From: JAPKZH01 sp964537875
Lineage (GTDB): Bacteria > Acidobacteriota > Aminicenantia > Aminicenantales > UBA4085
Length of the DNA stretch: 46,337 nt
Direction of reading: 5' to 3'
NCBI GenBank assembly: GCA_964537875.1
Contig: CAZIDN010000026.1
Coordinates: forward strand, 1-46,337
The position numbers were made by a program, and so were the translations under genes. The notes beneath the pieces were generated by a model that was given only the letters and a program-made list of their open reading frames with translations, was not told where the DNA came from and did not search any database. Positions 7,693-16,196 of this stretch are shown here, piece by piece (the stretch's first letter is position 1; every line of letters begins with the position of its first letter).

Positions 7693-9267
7693 ATGAAGTC
7701 CAGATTTATTTCAACCCTTTTCGTTTCGATGGTCTTGGTCTTTTCCGGTTCGATCAATCTCTCCGCCCAGGCCAAGCTGAACTTCATCTCTCCGAGCTTT
7801 GACTCTCCGGACTATCAGATCCGTTTTCCCTTTGAATTCAAGAACGAAAAAATCCTGTTCACGGAGATCGCGATCAACGGTCTGCGACCCGCCCACTGCC
7901 TGGTTTTTAAGAACGGGAAGCTTGTCGATTTGGCTAAACTTCTGGACGAGGGATCCTATGATGTTTCCCTTCGCTACGCCTGGAAGGGAGGTCAACCCTA
8001 TAAGGTCAGGCTTCTTGGCAAGCCGGAGAATTCAGAACAAGCTAAATCCTTCGAGTGGAGCGGCGCATCGCCTAAAGAGGGCGGAATTCCGGCTCTTTGC
8101 GAAGAGGGCTTTTACCGGATTTTCCGGATCGAAGAGGAAGCCGGATTGGCACGGACGGCGGAAATCGCCACCCTGACGATCACGGCTCCGAAAACCGAAA
8201 TGGAAAGCCCCAATTTCCGCATTTATGCCGGGAAAGATCTCCTCCCCTTCCAAGTTGTGGATCAAAAGGAATCCACGCCGCCGGAAAGCACGGCCAAAAC
8301 CCACCCTGTGACCGTGACGTATAAGCTGGCCGTGCCGATCCAGGCCGGCCCCTACGAGAAGAAGATCGTCGCCGTTTATCAAGGAGAGGCATCCGCCGCG
8401 CCCGAACAAGGCTTTGTCGTAGCCGGCGAAGGCCTGGGCAAATCCGTCCAAAACGGGCGGTTCCTTCTTCAGTTCCATCCCCAGAGCGGGCAGATCAACA
8501 CCATCGAATATCTCCAGGAGGGCGTCAAGCTTTACAATAAGGCGGGCGTTATCCACTGGAATCCCGATGTCTTTATCCCGGGGATCGCCTGGGACCATTC
8601 CTTCGACTGGAAACGGCCCTCGTCTTTCCAAGAAAAACTGGGCGCTTTCCTCTACACCAACTCCAGAAAAGGGCCGATGCCGCGCATCCAGGATGTCTTT
8701 CTCGAGGTGAAATACTCGGTCGAAAAAGATTCCCCCTACTTCATTTCCGAAACACGGATGAGCCTCGAGAAAGACCTGGGCGTTATCGCCCTGCGCAACG
8801 ATGAGATGGTCCTCTTCAAGGAGCTCTTCGATTCCTTGATGTACAGAAATAAAAAGGGAGAGATCATCAAACTTCCGCTCAAGGAAGCGGCCGAAACTCC
8901 CTACGGCCTCGTCCACATCGGGCCGCCGGACCTCGGCTGGGTCGGCCTCCTTAACACGAAAGACCAATACGGATTTTTCAGCCTGAGGATCAACGCCGCC
9001 GACATCAACCTGGATGCGTCAGGGGATTTCCCGCATAGATCCGGCACGTATTTCTATGCCCCATCGGACGGGGATTATGTCTATTGGGTCAGGCCCCTTC
9101 TTTACACTTGGGGCGACTTCGCGACAAACAACCACCTGACTTTCCTGCCCAAGGGCAGCTCCTTTTACGAAAAAAACGCTTATATCCTGTTGAAGCTCGA
9201 TCCAAAAACGCCGGCCATTTTGGACAACCTGCTCAAAAAACTGAGAAGCCCGTTGAGAGTTCTTTGA
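7693..9267 (+). CDS. Secreted mutarotase-like/beta-sandwich protein, paralogue 2
   Basis: 524 residues. I choose the ATG at 7693, which has GGAGG nine bases upstream, over the TTG at 7681. A signal peptide (FISTLFVSMVLVFSGSINLSAQ) precedes an Ig-like domain (ILFTEIAINGLRPAHCLVFK). The central domain has LGKSVQNGRFLLQFHPQSG and HWNPDVFIPGIAWDHSFDW, matching the paralogue at 4444-6210 over most of its length. Exported, probably periplasmic or outer-membrane-associated. Two diverged copies in one operon suggest two related glycan or glycoconjugate substrates, or a heteromeric complex. No catalytic residues recognised. Its stop overlaps the next start by one base (TGATG). Confidence 0.6.
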   Translation: MKSRFISTLFVSMVLVFSGSINLSAQAKLNFISPSFDSPDYQIRFPFEFKNEKILFTEIAINGLRPAHCLVFKNGKLVDLAKLLDEGSYDVSLRYAWKGGQPYKVRLLGKPENSEQAKSFEWSGASPKEGGIPALCEEGFYRIFRIEEEAGLARTAEIATLTITAPKTEMESPNFRIYAGKDLLPFQVVDQKESTPPESTAKTHPVTVTYKLAVPIQAGPYEKKIVAVYQGEASAAPEQGFVVAGEGLGKSVQNGRFLLQFHPQSGQINTIEYLQEGVKLYNKAGVIHWNPDVFIPGIAWDHSFDWKRPSSFQEKLGAFLYTNSRKGPMPRIQDVFLEVKYSVEKDSPYFISETRMSLEKDLGVIALRNDEMVLFKELFDSLMYRNKKGEIIKLPLKEAAETPYGLVHIGPPDLGWVGLLNTKDQYGFFSLRINAADINLDASGDFPHRSGTYFYAPSDGDYVYWVRPLLYTWGDFATNNHLTFLPKGSSFYEKNAYILLKLDPKTPAILDNLLKKLRSPLRVL

Positions 9268-10097
9268 TGGAATTCATCGATTTTCGATCGCGTCTTCGAA
9301 GCTCCAGGATGGAGATCCTCTTCCCCGGCTGGACAAACGGTGAACAGGTGGCTTTTTTCTCTCCTCATGATGACGACGTCGCTCTCGGCGCCGGATACCT
9401 TTTGTCAGCGACAGCGAAGAACGGCGGGACCCCCTCGATCTTCATTTTCTGCAGCGGGGACGCCGGCTTCTCGACGCCGGAAGAAAAGGCGACGATCGTA
9501 TCGACCCGCAAAAAGGAGGCCGTCGCGGCCTACCGCGAGTTGGGCGTGGACAAGAAGCACATTGTTTTCTTTGACATCCCCGATTTTTCCCTGATGGCCG
9601 CTACCAGCCGCGAAGCCCCGGCCGGCAAAAGTCTTTTCGACAGAATCGTCGTTTTCTTTCGGACGATGAAAATTTCGAGGGTCGTCTTTCCCAGCGGCCA
9701 CTATGAGCACTGGGACCATACGGCCGCTTTCTACCATGGGATCTACACCTCTCCCCAAGCCGGCGACCCGATCCTGGCCGACCTGGGAACCCCTCAAACC
9801 ATCAGCAGCTATCTTGTCTATTCTGTCTGGAGCGATTTCGAGCCCTCCAGCGCCCGGGACAAGGGAGTCCGCGCCGACTACGGGATCCTCGCCCCTGAAA
9901 GACAAGAAATGGCCGTTCGAAAGGCTTTGAGCTGCTTCGTTTCGCAGGGTAAAATCATGCAGAACACGGTGGCCATGCTGAGGGATAGACGCAAAACCCG
10001 GGCGGGCTATCTGGAGTTGTATAAAAAAGCCGGCGTTCGGGAGCCCATCGATTTTGGGCCCTATTTCCGGATGCTCAAGAATTGTCGAAAAATTTGA
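9267..10097 (+). CDS. PIG-L family deacetylase
   Basis: 276 residues from the ATG in the TGATG overlap with the gene before. The zinc site of the LmbE/PIG-L family is visible: FFSPHDDDVALGAG near residue 30 corresponds to the AHPDDE-type motif, and GHYEHWDHTAAF near residue 150 supplies the later histidine (HxxH/D). These enzymes remove acetyl groups from N-acetylglucosamine-like amino sugars or related conjugates. No signal peptide is seen, so it is cytoplasmic. Placed before a sugar kinase, it could deacetylate an imported amino-sugar derivative before phosphorylation. That order of steps is inference. Confidence 0.82.
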   Translation: MEFIDFRSRLRSSRMEILFPGWTNGEQVAFFSPHDDDVALGAGYLLSATAKNGGTPSIFIFCSGDAGFSTPEEKATIVSTRKKEAVAAYRELGVDKKHIVFFDIPDFSLMAATSREAPAGKSLFDRIVVFFRTMKISRVVFPSGHYEHWDHTAAFYHGIYTSPQAGDPILADLGTPQTISSYLVYSVWSDFEPSSARDKGVRADYGILAPERQEMAVRKALSCFVSQGKIMQNTVAMLRDRRKTRAGYLELYKKAGVREPIDFGPYFRMLKNCRKI

Positions 10098-10110
10098 TAA
10101 GCGGCGAGCC

Positions 10111-11628
10111 ATGGTTGTCCTCGGTATCGATTCGGGAACGCAGGGGACAAAAGTCCTGGTCGTGGACTTTGATTCGGGACGTGTCCTCGGAAGAGGCATG
10201 GCCGCCCACAGGTCCGTCCCTCTCCTGACGCCGGGCGAGAGCGAGCAGTCTCCTCAAACCTGGATCCAGGCGTTCGACCAGGCCCTGTCATTCGCACTCC
10301 GCGAAGCGAAAATCGCTCCTTCAGAAATCGTGTCCGCGGGCGTCTCCGCCCAGCAACATGGGTTTGTGGCCTTGGACAGGCAGGGGCTTCCGATAAGGCC
10401 GGCCAAGCTCTGGAACGACACGTCCACGGTCGGAGAAACGGAGGCGATCGTCACGACGCTCGGCGGGAAAAAAGCGTTTATCGAAAAGCTCGGCATTAGC
10501 TTGGCCGTCGGATATACCGCCTCTAAAATCCTTTGGCTCAAACGGCATGAGCCTGAAAATTTCCTAAAGCTGGCGACTATTCACCTCCCCCACAACTATA
10601 TCAACTTTTACCTGACCGGAATTTCCCGGATGGAATATGGCGATGCCTCCGGAACCGGCCTCATGGATATCCGACAGCGGACTTGGCATCGAGAAGCCGC
10701 GGCTGCGATTGATCCAAGCCTTGAAGACAAGCTCCCTCAGCTTCGCCACCCCAAGGAACCGCTGGGCACCATGAAAAACGATATCGCTCTGAAATACGGC
10801 ATGAAGAAAGTCCTTGTTTCGAGCGGCGGCGGGGACAACATGATGGCCGCGATCGGAACGGGCAACGTCTCGCCGGGCGTCTGCACGCTCAGCCTCGGCA
10901 CCTCGGGGACCGTCTATTCCTATTTTGCCCGACCTTTCTCCGATCCGGAGGGAGAGATCGCCGCATTTTGCGACAGCACGGGCGGCTGGCTGCCCCTGCT
11001 TTGCACGATGAATGTGACAAACACCACGGAAATCTTCAAAGCCCTGCACAAAATCAATAATGACGAGCTGGAAGAATGGGCCTCCCAGGCCCCCGCCGGC
11101 GCCGACGGGCTTGTCTTTCTCCCTTTCGTCGACGGAGAGAGGACCCCCAATCTTCCTTTTTCGAGTGGATCATTCTTCGGACTGACCCGGCGGAATTTTG
11201 AAGCCGCGAGGATGGCCAGGTCGGTGATGGAGGGAACAATCCTCAATCTTGGATACGGCTTTGCCCGGATGCGATCGTTGGGATTGGTGCCTTCCGAAAT
11301 CCGGGCGACGGGTGGGGGCGCCAGGAGCGGCCTCTGGCTTCAGATCGTCGCTGATATCTTCAAGACTCCCGTCGTAACTCTCGGTGAGCAGGAGGCCGCC
11401 GCTTACGGGGCTGCCCTGCAGTCCATTTGGAGCTATCATTTGGAAAGGGGCCGGGATATAAAAATCGAAGACCTGACGGGCAAGATGGTCCGGAAAGGCG
11501 ATCTCGTCATCCAGCCGCAGCCGAAGAACTTCCCCATCTACGACGAGCTCCAGGCCCGCTTCAATTCGTTGTGGAAGACCTTAGAACAAGAATTTAAAAA
11601 TCATAAAAAACTGCTCCACACTCTGTAA
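10111..11628 (+). CDS. xylB: FGGY-family carbohydrate kinase, xylulokinase-like
   Basis: 505 residues from the ATG at 10111; an upstream in-frame ATG at 10054 lies inside the preceding gene and is rejected. The first phosphate motif is LGIDSGTQGTKVLVVD, the substrate loop is SAGVSAQQHGFVALD, the probable catalytic Asp lies in VSSGGGDNMMAAIG, and the ATP motifs are LSLGTSGTV and RATGGGARSGLWLQIVAD. Length and motifs fit xylulokinase, which phosphorylates D-xylulose, but FGGY specificity is hard to read and another ketose is possible. It is the last gene of the plus-strand operon. The 13 bp gap to the deacetylase holds no strong Shine-Dalgarno. Confidence 0.82.
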   Translation: MVVLGIDSGTQGTKVLVVDFDSGRVLGRGMAAHRSVPLLTPGESEQSPQTWIQAFDQALSFALREAKIAPSEIVSAGVSAQQHGFVALDRQGLPIRPAKLWNDTSTVGETEAIVTTLGGKKAFIEKLGISLAVGYTASKILWLKRHEPENFLKLATIHLPHNYINFYLTGISRMEYGDASGTGLMDIRQRTWHREAAAAIDPSLEDKLPQLRHPKEPLGTMKNDIALKYGMKKVLVSSGGGDNMMAAIGTGNVSPGVCTLSLGTSGTVYSYFARPFSDPEGEIAAFCDSTGGWLPLLCTMNVTNTTEIFKALHKINNDELEEWASQAPAGADGLVFLPFVDGERTPNLPFSSGSFFGLTRRNFEAARMARSVMEGTILNLGYGFARMRSLGLVPSEIRATGGGARSGLWLQIVADIFKTPVVTLGEQEAAAYGAALQSIWSYHLERGRDIKIEDLTGKMVRKGDLVIQPQPKNFPIYDELQARFNSLWKTLEQEFKNHKKLLHTL

Positions 11629-11649
11629 TCCAGGTTACCTTCTATCTAA

Positions 11650-11719
11650 TATCAACGCAATAATTAAAATGACATCCCCGTTCGGGCGGCGCTTAGGCCG
11701 TCCGCAGCCCACCTCGCTA
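11650..11719 (+). repeat. Deletion derivative of nested-palindrome element R1 (left arm only)
   Basis: The sequence from about 11650 to 11710 repeats 12777-12837 with few changes (AAAATGACA, CCCCGTTCG, GCGGCGCTTAGGCCGTCCG in both). After CAGCCC it jumps directly to CCTCGCTAC, which resembles the right side of the core (CCTCCGCTAC at 12901-12910). The hairpin core has therefore been lost. The stop codon of the minus-strand UroD-like gene (11717-11719) falls inside this remnant. Confidence 0.7.
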
Positions 11720-12775
11720 CATCCAGCCATGTTCGTAGCACGTTTCGTACATAGCGACGACGTTTTCAGGGGGCGTCAGCGGCTGGATGTTGTGGCACGG
11801 CGCCAGAATATAGCCGCCGCCGTCGCCCAAGATCCGCAGGTTTTCCAGGACTTCCTGCCTAACTTCATCGACCGTTCCGAACGGCAGCGTATATTGATTG
11901 TCCATCGCCCCGTGGAGGATGATTCGACCGCCAAAATCCCGCTTTAATCCCTCCCGCTCCATGCCCTGGCTCCGCCACTGGATCGGATTGAGGAGGTCGA
12001 TTCCCGCCTCGATCATGTCGGGGATGATGCGCCGGCAGTTGCCGTCGTTGTGATGGAAGACAAACGCTCCTCCCTGGTGGGCCAGCTCGATAATGCGCTT
12101 CATGCCGGGAAGGAGAAATTCTTGAATGTGCTTGGGGGGAAACATGAGATCGGTTTGGCCGCCCATATCCTCGGCGACATAGCTGAAGGTGACCTTCCCC
12201 GGGATTCGGTCATAGATCCGGCGCGTGTTTTCATGGGCCAGGTCGAAAAGCCGATCGAGGCAGTAGTGAACGATCTCCGGCTTCTCGATCAAATCCATGA
12301 AGGCTTGCTCCTGGCCGCGGAGGTTTTTATAGATCAAAAACGGCTCCGAACCTCCGCCCTGTATGGGATACATCTCGTTGCCCGAGAGCTGTTTGGCGAT
12401 CGTCCTGTAATCCCACCAGTCCGGGTTCGGCCAGACATAGGACCGCCCGATCTCCTCGACCGACGTGAATTTGGCCAGGGGGAAATAGACGCATTCCTCA
12501 TAGGCTCCCGAGCCGTAATCCACGTTACTGAACATACAGCCGAAGACGTCCGTCAGAGGTTCCAGTTTGGGACCGATATAGTCCGGCTTGACTTCGACGA
12601 CAAAATCCACATGCAGCTTTTCCAGCATTTCCCGCCGGCTGGCGCATCCCAAGTATTCCATCAACCTCAGCGTCGTTTCCGCCGTCGCCCAATAATCCAT
12701 GGGCACGCGGTCAGGCTTCTGCCAGCGGAACACGGCCAGCCAGCGCTCCAGAGGCGTCATCGATTCTTTTCTCAT
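11717..12775 (-). CDS. Uroporphyrinogen decarboxylase/MtaA-like family protein
   Basis: 352 residues. The N-terminus MTPLERWLAVFRWQKPDRVP is the typical opening of the UroD/MtaA/CmuA superfamily (the PDRVP element). The pattern HHNDGNCRRIIPDMIEAG near residue 245 and APCHNIQPLTPPENV near the C-terminus resemble the His/Cys residues with which methyltransferases of this superfamily bind zinc. Such proteins either decarboxylate porphyrins or move methyl groups to corrinoid or thiol acceptors; with no haem or corrinoid genes nearby the reaction is unknown. No clear Shine-Dalgarno precedes the first ATG, and Met6 (12760) is an alternative start. The gene lies between two copies of the R1 repeat arm, which abut its start and stop. 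Confidence 0.78.
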   Translation of the reverse strand: MRKESMTPLERWLAVFRWQKPDRVPMDYWATAETTLRLMEYLGCASRREMLEKLHVDFVVEVKPDYIGPKLEPLTDVFGCMFSNVDYGSGAYEECVYFPLAKFTSVEEIGRSYVWPNPDWWDYRTIAKQLSGNEMYPIQGGGSEPFLIYKNLRGQEQAFMDLIEKPEIVHYCLDRLFDLAHENTRRIYDRIPGKVTFSYVAEDMGGQTDLMFPPKHIQEFLLPGMKRIIELAHQGGAFVFHHNDGNCRRIIPDMIEAGIDLLNPIQWRSQGMEREGLKRDFGGRIILHGAMDNQYTLPFGTVDEVRQEVLENLRILGDGGGYILAPCHNIQPLTPPENVVAMYETCYEHGWM

Positions 12776-12785
12776 ATTAATATCG

Positions 12786-12961
12786 ACGCATTAACTAAAA
12801 TGACAACCCCGTTCGAGCGGCGCTTAGGCCGTCCGTAGCCCCCGGGCCCCGAGGAACCAGTCCCGTCGGTTCCCCCCGTCGAAAAAAGCGACGGGGCCCC
12901 CCTCCGCTACGGGGGCTTTAGGTCGGCCTAAACGCCGCCCATCCATTGTCACTTTATTTAT
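12786..12961. repeat. Nested-palindrome element R1, copy 1
   Basis: Long outer arms pair with each other: GCGGCGCTTAGGCCGTCC near 12818-12835 with its imperfect complement near 12921-12938, and GCCCCC (12838-12843) with GGGGGC (12911-12916). Inside are hairpin A (GGAACC 12853-12858 with GGTTCC 12868-12873, loop AGTCCCGTC) and hairpin B (CCCCGTCG 12874-12881 with CGACGGGG 12889-12896, loop AAAAAAG). The core is nearly identical to 18077-18150. It fills the gap between the glutamine-synthetase-like and UroD-like genes. Confidence 0.85.
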
Positions 12962-12971
12962 TACGTTCGTA

Positions 12972-14543
12972 TTAGTGTCTGTGGAGGTCTTTGTGCATGA
13001 TCCGCCGTGTTTCTAGCAGCCGGTCGTCCGCCGGCAGATCCACCAGCTTCTTGTTCATGAATTCGTCATTCTCTGCCTGAAGGAGTCGGGCCACGTATTC
13101 GATAACGCTCGATGGAAAGATCCCGTCGCGCTCGAAGAGTTCTCGTTTCTTCAGGAGAATCCGGCTGGATTCGACACAGCTTGTCGGCAGGACAGGAAGC
13201 TTATTGAGCAGCTCTTTGTCGGTGAAGATATTGCCTTTGACGTAGAGCTTTTCGGCAAGCTCCAACGGACCGTTGTCTTTGAACAGCGTCCGGTCCTCCC
13301 TGAACGACCAGTCGGCGGCCATGACGATCCCGGCCAGTAGGAGATGGATGATGGCGCTTCCGTCCGGGCTGCGAAGCTCGACGGTCTGGCGGCTGCCGGC
13401 TGTCTCGAAGTCCTTCGTGTCTTGAGGATTCAGGATTTTCGACAGATGACGGACATTGGACCATCCGAGCGGAACGCGGATCATGGCGCTCCGGTTGAGG
13501 TCGCTCCAGCAGATCCGGGTCGGAGCTTCCTGGTTAGGGACGAGACGCAGATAAGCGGACGAGACGGTGTTGCCGAAGGCCGTTAGGGAATCGGCATATT
13601 CGCAGAGCCCGCCGATCAGCCGCCGGGCCGGCTCGGAGACTCTGCCATCCTTGCCGACCATGATATTTTTTCCTTCCCGAACGAGCTCCAGGTGGAAATG
13701 GAGCCCGTTTCCGGCGACGCCCTCCTCAAGCTTGGGTGTGAACGTGGCCACGCAGCCGTACTTGAAGGCGATGTTCCTGATGAGCCACCGCCCGAGCACG
13801 ACATGGTCGGCCATATCGACGACCGGACGGGGCAGATATTCGATCTCAAGCTGTTCTGCCCGCTTGTCTCGGATCTCCTCCAGGTCGCTGCGGACATTGT
13901 CGACAAAGCCGACTTCGCTATGGGCGTATTTGACGGCGCCCGTGATCTGGGTGATGTGGTGGACCATCTCGTTCAGGATCTGGCCGCTCTTGATGAACGG
14001 GGCCGCCCCGTGATACCCCTGCTGCTTGTGGGCGGGAAATATTTTCTGGGTTTTTTCGCTCAACAGAAAGAACTCGAGCTCGCCCAGCGCATGCAGATGG
14101 AGTCCCGTGTTCTTAAGAAAAAGATCGCAAGCCCCTTTCAGGATGTTGTCGAGGGCGAACGGGGCCAGCTCGCCATCCTTGGTCAAGTAGCGGCAAATAA
14201 AGTCGAGGCTGTTCTCATCGAACGGATTAAGAAAAGCCGTCTTGAACACGGGAACGACATACAAATCCGAAAGGGCCGTATCCACCATACCCTTGAAAAG
14301 CTGCGAGCCGTCTACCCTCTCCCCTTCGGCCAGGATGCACTCGGCCTGGTAGCGGTCGGCTACGGGAAGCTTCAGCTCTTTGAGCTTTCCGTCCAAGGCC
14401 GTGTAATGGAATGTGATTCGTTCGATATTCTTCTTCTCTATGACCTTCAAAAAGTCCTCGGGCTCGAATTCCTCGGGAGCTTTGTCCAGGAGGACCGACA
14501 GCGGGTTGGACAGGGCGTAGGAAAATTTTTTTTGCCCGGGCAT
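12972..14543 (-). CDS. Glutamine synthetase-like ATP-dependent amide ligase
   Basis: 523 residues from the ATG at 14543, chosen because AGGAG lies 7 bp upstream; the ATG at 14558 has none. Glutamine-synthetase landmarks appear in order: GELEFFLLSEK (metal Glu), HSEVGF, the ATP/glutamate region GVAGNGLHFHLELV, the basic loop LRLVPNQEAPTRICWSDLNR and the C-terminal VELRSPDGSAIIHLLLAG. These domains activate a glutamate-like carboxylate with ATP and join it to ammonia or an amine. The motifs differ noticeably from housekeeping GlnA (FTPKLEEGVAGNG in place of the usual FMPKP loop), so a gamma-glutamylamine ligase or another specialised role is more likely. The leader carries a hairpin at 14574-14606. 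Confidence 0.8.
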   Translation of the reverse strand: MPGQKKFSYALSNPLSVLLDKAPEEFEPEDFLKVIEKKNIERITFHYTALDGKLKELKLPVADRYQAECILAEGERVDGSQLFKGMVDTALSDLYVVPVFKTAFLNPFDENSLDFICRYLTKDGELAPFALDNILKGACDLFLKNTGLHLHALGELEFFLLSEKTQKIFPAHKQQGYHGAAPFIKSGQILNEMVHHITQITGAVKYAHSEVGFVDNVRSDLEEIRDKRAEQLEIEYLPRPVVDMADHVVLGRWLIRNIAFKYGCVATFTPKLEEGVAGNGLHFHLELVREGKNIMVGKDGRVSEPARRLIGGLCEYADSLTAFGNTVSSAYLRLVPNQEAPTRICWSDLNRSAMIRVPLGWSNVRHLSKILNPQDTKDFETAGSRQTVELRSPDGSAIIHLLLAGIVMAADWSFREDRTLFKDNGPLELAEKLYVKGNIFTDKELLNKLPVLPTSCVESSRILLKKRELFERDGIFPSSVIEYVARLLQAENDEFMNKKLVDLPADDRLLETRRIMHKDLHRH

Positions 14544-14573
14544 ATTCTTACTCCTCATGAGGGCCTGTTTAAA

Positions 14574-14606
14574 AAGGGCTCGCTCCTGCGCAGGAGACGT
14601 CCCCTT
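14574..14606 (-). other. Inverted repeat in the leader of the glutamine-synthetase-like gene
   Basis: AAGGG (14574-14578) and CCCTT (14602-14606) flank a perfect inner palindrome CTCCTGCGCAGGAG at 14583-14596. It lies 30 bp upstream of the start, downstream of the predicted promoter, so it would fold in the 5' leader RNA. It could equally be a protein-binding operator. Confidence 0.55.
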
Positions 14607-14608
14607 CT

Positions 14609-14636
14609 AAAATACAAGAAAGACATTTATTGTAAA
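14609..14636 (-). promoter_or_regulatory. Predicted promoter of the glutamine-synthetase-like gene
   Basis: On the minus strand TTTACA (14631-14636) and TATTTT (14609-14614) are 16 bp apart. They sit upstream of the leader hairpin and the ATG at 14543, in an A/T-rich gap. Weak but well placed. Confidence 0.4.
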
Positions 14637-14667
14637 GAAAACGGCTATCTTTTTCCAATACAATGAT

Positions 14668-16050
14668 TTATTGGTTTGGACGGCGCGCCTCATAAAGCAG
14701 GAAAGGTTGGCGCTGTTCGGAAAACATTTTCAGGCCGTCTTCGAAGCCGGCCACGATGTCTTTGACGGCGATGCCTTTGAGCATGGTCTCCCGGACTTTG
14801 GATGTGCCCATGATTTTATCAAAATATTTATCATGGAATTGGAACTTATCCGGATACATGTCCCGGATGGTTTTGATTATATGGAGTGTGGTTTCCAGCG
14901 ACCGGTATCGATTTCGGTCCGTGACATGAATCTGTGCCCCGCCGCACGATTCTTCTTTGAATTTTGAAAAAGTAGGGTTAAACCATTGTTCCCGGAACGT
15001 CACGCCGGGCAATCGGAGATCGTTCAACCTTCTCGTCAATTCATTGCCGTCGATCCAGGGCGCGCCGAAAATTTCAAACGGCCGCGTCGTCCCTCTCCCC
15101 TCCGAGACGTTCGTCCCCTCCAAAAACACCTGGCCCGGATAGACAGTCGCCGTGTCGAGAGTGGGCATATTGGGCGATGGGATGACCCAAGGCAGGCCGG
15201 TCTGGTCGTACCACATGTCTCGCTTCCAGCCTTCCATGGGAATGACTGTCAGCTTGGCCTTCTTCTCCAAAAATTTTTCATTATAGAGCTTGGCCAGTTC
15301 GCCGATCGTCATTCCGAACCTCAAGGGGACGGGATAGATGCCGACAGGGGAGCTGTATTTCGGGTATTCGAGAATCGGCCCTTCCATATCAACGCCGTTG
15401 ATCGGGTTCGGCCTATCCAGGACAATAAAATCAATGCCGCTTTCGGCGCAAGCCTGCATGGCATAGGCCATCGTTGATTCATATGTATAAATCCGTGTCC
15501 CGACGTCCTGGATATCATAGACAAGGATATCGAGGTCTTTGGTCATGGACGACTCTGGCTTTTTTCCAACGTGCGTCGTATCGAAGGACCGCATGTATTC
15601 ATCGATATTCTTGAGCATTCCGGGCTGAGGCTTCATGGACTGCCCGTAAAGGCTTAAGACTGGAATCTTGAATTTTTCATCCATATAAAAGGGGACATAT
15701 TCCCCGGCCTGGGCATTCCCACGAACGCCGTGCTCGGGGGCATAAAGGGCGACAAGCCGGATATCCGGGTTGTTCCGGAAAAGGTCGATCGTGCTTCGCA
15801 GGCGGCTGTCCACTCCCGAAGGGTTTGTGATCAACCCGACTTTTTTGCCCTTGACCAGGTCGAAGTGTTTCTCCAGAAAGACTTCCACTCCAAGCTTCAC
15901 TCTCTCAACGGCTTGAGACGGAGCGGTCGGGGCGCTCTCTTTTTCCGTCTTGCAGGCGGTTCCGCAAAGACAGGTCAAAAGGAGGAAGGCGATGAGAACC
16001 CATCCCAAAAAAGAAAATTTAAAAGATATCTTAGACGAATGCTCACTCAT
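14668..16050 (-). CDS. namZ: DUF1343 exo-beta-N-acetylmuramidase (NamZ-like, GH171) lipoprotein
   Basis: 460 residues. A hydrophobic signal (FSFLGWVLIAFLLLTCLCG) ends at LCGTAC, a possible lipobox, so the protein is probably lipid-anchored. The DUF1343/GH171 pattern is clear: KKVGLITNPSGVD, APEHGVRG, LDILVYDIQDVGTRIYTY, FIVLDRPNPINGVDMEG, PSPNMPTLDTATVYPG and EGTNVSEGRGTTRPFEIFGA. The Bacillus member NamZ cleaves terminal MurNAc from peptidoglycan fragments. GGAGAGGT upstream supports the start at 16050. No other peptidoglycan-recycling gene is adjacent, but a PIG-L deacetylase and a sugar kinase lie a few kb away. The gene symbol is by family only. Confidence 0.88.
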   Translation of the reverse strand: MSEHSSKISFKFSFLGWVLIAFLLLTCLCGTACKTEKESAPTAPSQAVERVKLGVEVFLEKHFDLVKGKKVGLITNPSGVDSRLRSTIDLFRNNPDIRLVALYAPEHGVRGNAQAGEYVPFYMDEKFKIPVLSLYGQSMKPQPGMLKNIDEYMRSFDTTHVGKKPESSMTKDLDILVYDIQDVGTRIYTYESTMAYAMQACAESGIDFIVLDRPNPINGVDMEGPILEYPKYSSPVGIYPVPLRFGMTIGELAKLYNEKFLEKKAKLTVIPMEGWKRDMWYDQTGLPWVIPSPNMPTLDTATVYPGQVFLEGTNVSEGRGTTRPFEIFGAPWIDGNELTRRLNDLRLPGVTFREQWFNPTFSKFKEESCGGAQIHVTDRNRYRSLETTLHIIKTIRDMYPDKFQFHDKYFDKIMGTSKVRETMLKGIAVKDIVAGFEDGLKMFSEQRQPFLLYEARRPNQ

Positions 16051-16196
16051 AGACCTCTCCTTGTTTCACCAAAAGCTTATGACAAAACAAGTCTGTTCTT
16101 TTTATCTCCGTCCTTTTGTGGAGAATATAAAGAGAAGGATTATTCTATCATATCACCCTCTCCCTTCTTTCGTCACCTACGGGAGGGAAAAAATAT

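Noticed and set aside
12050..12838. Plus-strand open frame of 262 codons
   Set aside because: Antisense to the UroD-like gene and runs into the R1 repeat; no domain.
13692..14666. Plus-strand open frame of 324 codons
   Set aside because: Shadow of the glutamine-synthetase-like gene on the other strand.
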